Assembly: GCF_029168945.1 (NCBI RefSeq)
Contig: NC_083605.1
Location: 43,883,659-43,947,658, forward strand
DNA: 64,000 bases
From: Cannabis sativa
Lineage: Eukaryota; Streptophyta; Magnoliopsida; Rosales; Cannabaceae
Direction: 5' to 3'
Part shown: positions 61,531-64,000 of the stretch, piece after piece
Numbering within the stretch: position 1 is the stretch's first letter
Layout: each line of letters begins with the position of its first letter
The notes under the pieces: generated by a model
Database searches by the model: none
The model's input: only the letters and a program-made list of their open reading frames with translations
Told to the model about the DNA's origin: nothing
Translations under genes and position numbers: made by a program

Positions 61531-63007
61531 TGTTAACCCAAGATATGTTTCCAAGAGGGGGGGTGAATTGGAAATTTAAACTAATTTCGGAAAATTAAAA
61601 CTTTTAACACAAAATTATGCAATTAGTCAATTAATCAAGTAAAAGCAAGTAGTATGGCAAGCAATATATCAAGACAAATAATTAAACTTGTAAAGTAAAG
61701 AGTTTAAGGATTAGAAAATGCAAACTCTCGATTTTTACAAGGTTCGGTAGAACTATGCCACCTACGTCCTTGGTCTTCAAAGCTATGGACCTAGCTTTGA
61801 GTTCCAATATCGAGCCAAGTTAACGGGCTTGACTAACCCTTACAACCGGGAAATTTTCACCAAGGTATTTCCAAACCTCTTACAATAGTTTCGCACCCCC
61901 GAGGACTATTAACCTCTTTCTCGGATTGTTAAAGTGCCAATCTCACTATTTCCGGGTTGTTTACAAAACCGGTGCCAACCTCACCTCAATCACAATATGG
62001 AAATGTGTTTGATATACAAGCTAAACTCACTCTAGAAATATGATGATACAATGGAAACCTAGAGTGAAAAGCTAGCACACTTAAGAAGAATAAAATCAAA
62101 TTTTGGCTCAAAGTGTGTGAAATGTGTTGGTTTGGATTTCAAACTTAGAAGCTCCTTAATCTCACTTAGATAGGTTAGATATATGTAATAAATGCTCAAC
62201 CAACTTAATTTTTGAAAGAAAAATCGAGTTTATATAGTGTTTGATGAAAAACTAGCCGTTTATAGCCGTTAGCACGTTTCCCGAGGTGGGGTCAGCCATG
62301 AACCGGAAGTCCGGATGGGAACCGGAATTCCGGATTGATTGCAACCGGAATTCCGGTTGCCATCCGGAATTCCGGATGACCGACTCGCTGGCAAAAGTGC
62401 CAATTTTCGGGACTTAAACGCGCATAACTTCTTACTCGATTATCCGATTTTTGAAATTCCAACTTTGTTCTCTTAGTTAAACAAAATGTAATTTAGAAAT
62501 TCAATCAAAAAATTTTTTGAACTATCGTGTGAGAAAACTTGTTGCACAAGTTAGTGAATGGGCCAAAATTCAAATTTATAAAAACTTAGTGTGCTATGCA
62601 AATCACTTTAACAAGACTAAATTAGATTTATACCATTTAATTTTGAGTAGTCTTGATGTAGATGAGCCTCCTAGCTTGATTTGCATGTTTTTGATCCCAA
62701 GTTGATTTTTCCCGAGAGTTGACCTTGACTTTGACTTTGACTTTGACTTTCGGGTTGACTTTTTGACTTTGGGATTTTGAAGACCTCTTTTGAATAGGGT
62801 CTTGAGTTGTTGATCCCTTGATGAATCTTTTGCTCTTGATATGCTTGTTGAGTCCATTTAGTGTTGCTTTTAAAAGTTTGGTAAAAATACCAAAATATTT
62901 ATTTTCTCTTTTAAATTTGCTACAAAATCAATAAATCATTAGTAACAAATAATAATCAAATATTTGCTAATCATCAAAACAAGGAGATCGAAAAGTTTGA
63001 GTTAACA
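61531..63007 (-). mobile_element. 3' LTR of a Sirevirus-like Ty1-copia element
   Basis: 1477 bp with inverted ends TGTTAAC...GTTAACA. The + sequence GAGGGGGGGTGAATTGG near one end and CAATCTCCCCCTTTTTGATGATATC beside the other are, from memory, hallmarks of Sirevirus-type plant LTRs and their polypurine tract. It carries a nested palindrome cluster (62303-62378) with three perfect CCGGAATTCCGG and a (TTGACT)n-like microsatellite at 62722-62750. Short open frames inside (62517-62705, 62603-62857) have no support as genes. The 5' side of the element is outside the window. Confidence 0.78.
62303..62378. other. Palindrome cluster in Sirevirus-like LTR
   Basis: Four 12-bp boxes: CCGGAAGTCCGG at 62303-62314 (imperfect), then perfect CCGGAATTCCGG at 62322-62333, 62345-62356 and 62364-62375. 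The third expands to a perfect 20-bp palindrome GCAACCGGAATTCCGGTTGC and the fourth to an 18-bp one, CATCCGGAATTCCGGATG. The 18-bp form is also present in the gypsy LTRs. Confidence 0.85.
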
Positions 63008-63022
63008 ATCTCCCCCTTTTTG
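63008..63022 (-). other. Polypurine tract of Sirevirus-like element
   Basis: Minus strand CAAAAAGGGGGAGAT directly before the LTR start TGTTAAC. This sets the element's orientation as minus and the adjacent LTR as the 3' one. Confidence 0.85.
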
Positions 63023-63460
63023 ATGATATCAAATATTTGATTATTTTGAAAGGGAAAGAAAAATTTAAGTAAAGTAAGTTGGATTAGCTCCCCCTTAATG
63101 TGTGCAAGAAAAAAAATTTACCTTTTAATTTTACCTTGCATGAATTTGTAAACTCCCCCTCAATTTTTACTTATGATAAAAGGATTAGATACCAAAAAAA
63201 AATTGAGGTGATGCCAATTAATCAATAGTTGTTCTCCCCCTTTTGATTCATCAAAAAGGGTGGCAAGGAATTCACAAAATATAAAAGAAAAGAGAAAAAA
63301 CAAAAACAAAAAAAAATAATAAAAATAAAAACAAAGCAACAAGCCAATGCATTAAAAAAAAAAAACATAGCATCCAAAATAACATTCAACACACCAAACA
63401 AACAACAAATAAAAAAAAAACTAACACAAAGTCAAAAGGCATGAAGCCTTTGCACACAAC

Positions 63461-63510
<50 letters not shown>

Positions 63511-63542
63511 AATTAAATAAGCCAAAAAAAATAATGCAAGAA
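63023..63542 (-). other. 3' non-coding region with poly(A/T) tract
   Basis: Lies between the accessory ORF stop and the polypurine tract. It is A-rich on +, with further short CTCCCCCTT-type tracts (63089, 63152, 63235) that mirror the polypurine tract and could be extra priming sites; such multiple tracts are known in Sireviruses. It includes a pure run of 47 A at 63462-63508. Open frames here are lysine or phenylalanine strings caused by the homopolymer and are not genes. Confidence 0.65.
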
Positions 63543-64000
63543 CTAGTTTGGTGGGGGGCCAAAGCGATCCATGTATGCCCTCCATTGTGCCATCTCCTCT
63601 TGCACATTAGCAAACCCATGCACCATGTCACTCCTCATGGTGTTGATGTCATTGTTGAGGTTGGAGAATTGTGAGTTGAGATCATTTCGCAAGGTTTGAA
63701 ATTGGTTGTCAACCGAGGTGTGAAGACGAGTAAACGCTTCCTCAAGGTTGAATTGGGGAAAAGTAGGCATGGGAGGAGCTTGAGGAGGCATGTCTTCTTC
63801 TTCTTCTTCTTCTTCTTCTTCACTTTCACTTGCGGGCAAATTAATTTCTTCATCATCACTCTCCAAATCAATTTGCATTCTTTGCCCACTTTTGGGTGTG
63901 AACACCCATTCATTGTTAAGGAATTTGTAACCCATAGCCTTGAAAGTTTTGGATCCTAGAATGTCACTAGAGGTAGGATCATTTTTCTTTTCATGTAGGG
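63543..64000 (-). CDS. Accessory (env-like position) ORF of Sirevirus-like element, 5' partial
   Basis: The frame is open from the right window edge through an ATG at 63933-63935 to a stop at 63543; upstream codons (DPTSSDILGSKTFKAMGYKF) are also open and look coding, so the real start is outside the window. From the internal Met there are 130 residues: GYKFLNNEWVFTPK, an acidic stretch with a run of Glu from a GAA microsatellite, a Pro-rich linker (PPQAPPMPTFP), and a C-terminal segment with heptad-like spacing (FTRLHTSVDNQFQTLRNDL...FSNLNNDINTM) suggesting a coiled coil. It sits downstream of where pol should be, the position of the extra ORF in Sireviruses and some other plant elements. 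I see no signal peptide or membrane segment in this part. Function unknown. Confidence 0.65.
   Translation of the reverse strand, partial: LHEKKNDPTSSDILGSKTFKAMGYKFLNNEWVFTPKSGQRMQIDLESDDEEINLPASESEEEEEEEEEDMPPQAPPMPTFPQFNLEEAFTRLHTSVDNQFQTLRNDLNSQFSNLNNDINTMRSDMVHGFANVQEEMAQWRAYMDRFGPPPN
63795..63820 (-). repeat. GAA/CTT trinucleotide microsatellite
   Basis: An uninterrupted CTT-type run on + (TCTTCTTCTTCTTCTTCTTC) encodes the Glu run of the accessory ORF on minus. Its length is likely polymorphic but stays in frame. Confidence 0.85.

Noticed and set aside
63160..63674. Lys-rich and Phe-rich frames around the poly(A) tract
   Set aside because: They are translations of the homopolymer and A-rich spacer.

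Overview
The window looks like repeat-rich, gene-poor (probably heterochromatic) nuclear DNA of a flowering plant, most likely a eudicot. The evidence is the retroelements: a Tekay/Del-type chromovirus primed by initiator Met-tRNA, Ty1-copia elements with long LTRs, a Sirevirus-like LTR with an associated accessory ORF, and hAT-type non-autonomous DNA transposons. I see no convincing host protein gene, rRNA, tRNA or CRISPR array, and I cannot name the species.

Layout. About 40 kb is one family of degenerate satellite built on a 6-bp unit close to ACCYRG, organised into longer units (mostly about 1.1-1.7 kb between landmarks). It occupies 1-15990, 16167-25452, 37797-46234, 46949-48575 and 49295-51361 in one orientation, and 52204-53937 and about 59752-61049 in the opposite orientation. 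Because 6 is a multiple of 3, the satellite gives long stop-free dipeptide-like reading frames (Gly-Ser, Leu-Gly, Arg-Val, Asp-Pro); I do not regard these as genes. A block of at least 5.4 kb at the left edge is repeated about 10.5 kb downstream with shared private variants.

The array is interrupted by transposable elements. (i) 15991-16166 is a short LTR-like fragment. (ii) 25453-37796 is a 5'-truncated Ty1-copia element on +, whose 3' LTR is split by a complete 9.4-kb Ty3-gypsy Tekay-type element (27916-37361, minus strand, 5-bp target duplication TGAAG). (iii) 46243-46940 and 48584-49286 are two related hAT-type non-autonomous elements, both at the same position of the satellite unit. (iv) 51362-59751 holds two minus-strand insertions of the same copia LTR family, one a truncated LTR and one with 3' LTR, decayed pol and a gag pseudogene, flanking the inverted satellite piece. 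(v) 61050-61530 is the start of another copia LTR, interrupted by the 3' end of a minus-strand Sirevirus-like element (61531-64000, running off the edge).

The coding remnants act only as retrotransposon machinery: gag packages RNA, protease/RT/RNase H/integrase copy and insert it, and the chromodomain would guide chromovirus insertion. Every coding element seen carries at least one break or is cut by the window. The most notable signals are the HOR-organised hexamer satellite with a recurring G-quadruplex motif, the co-amplified hAT pair, and the sharing of long perfect palindromes (CATCCGGAATTCCGGATG and AACCGGAATTCCGGTT) between the LTRs of two unrelated retroelement superfamilies.
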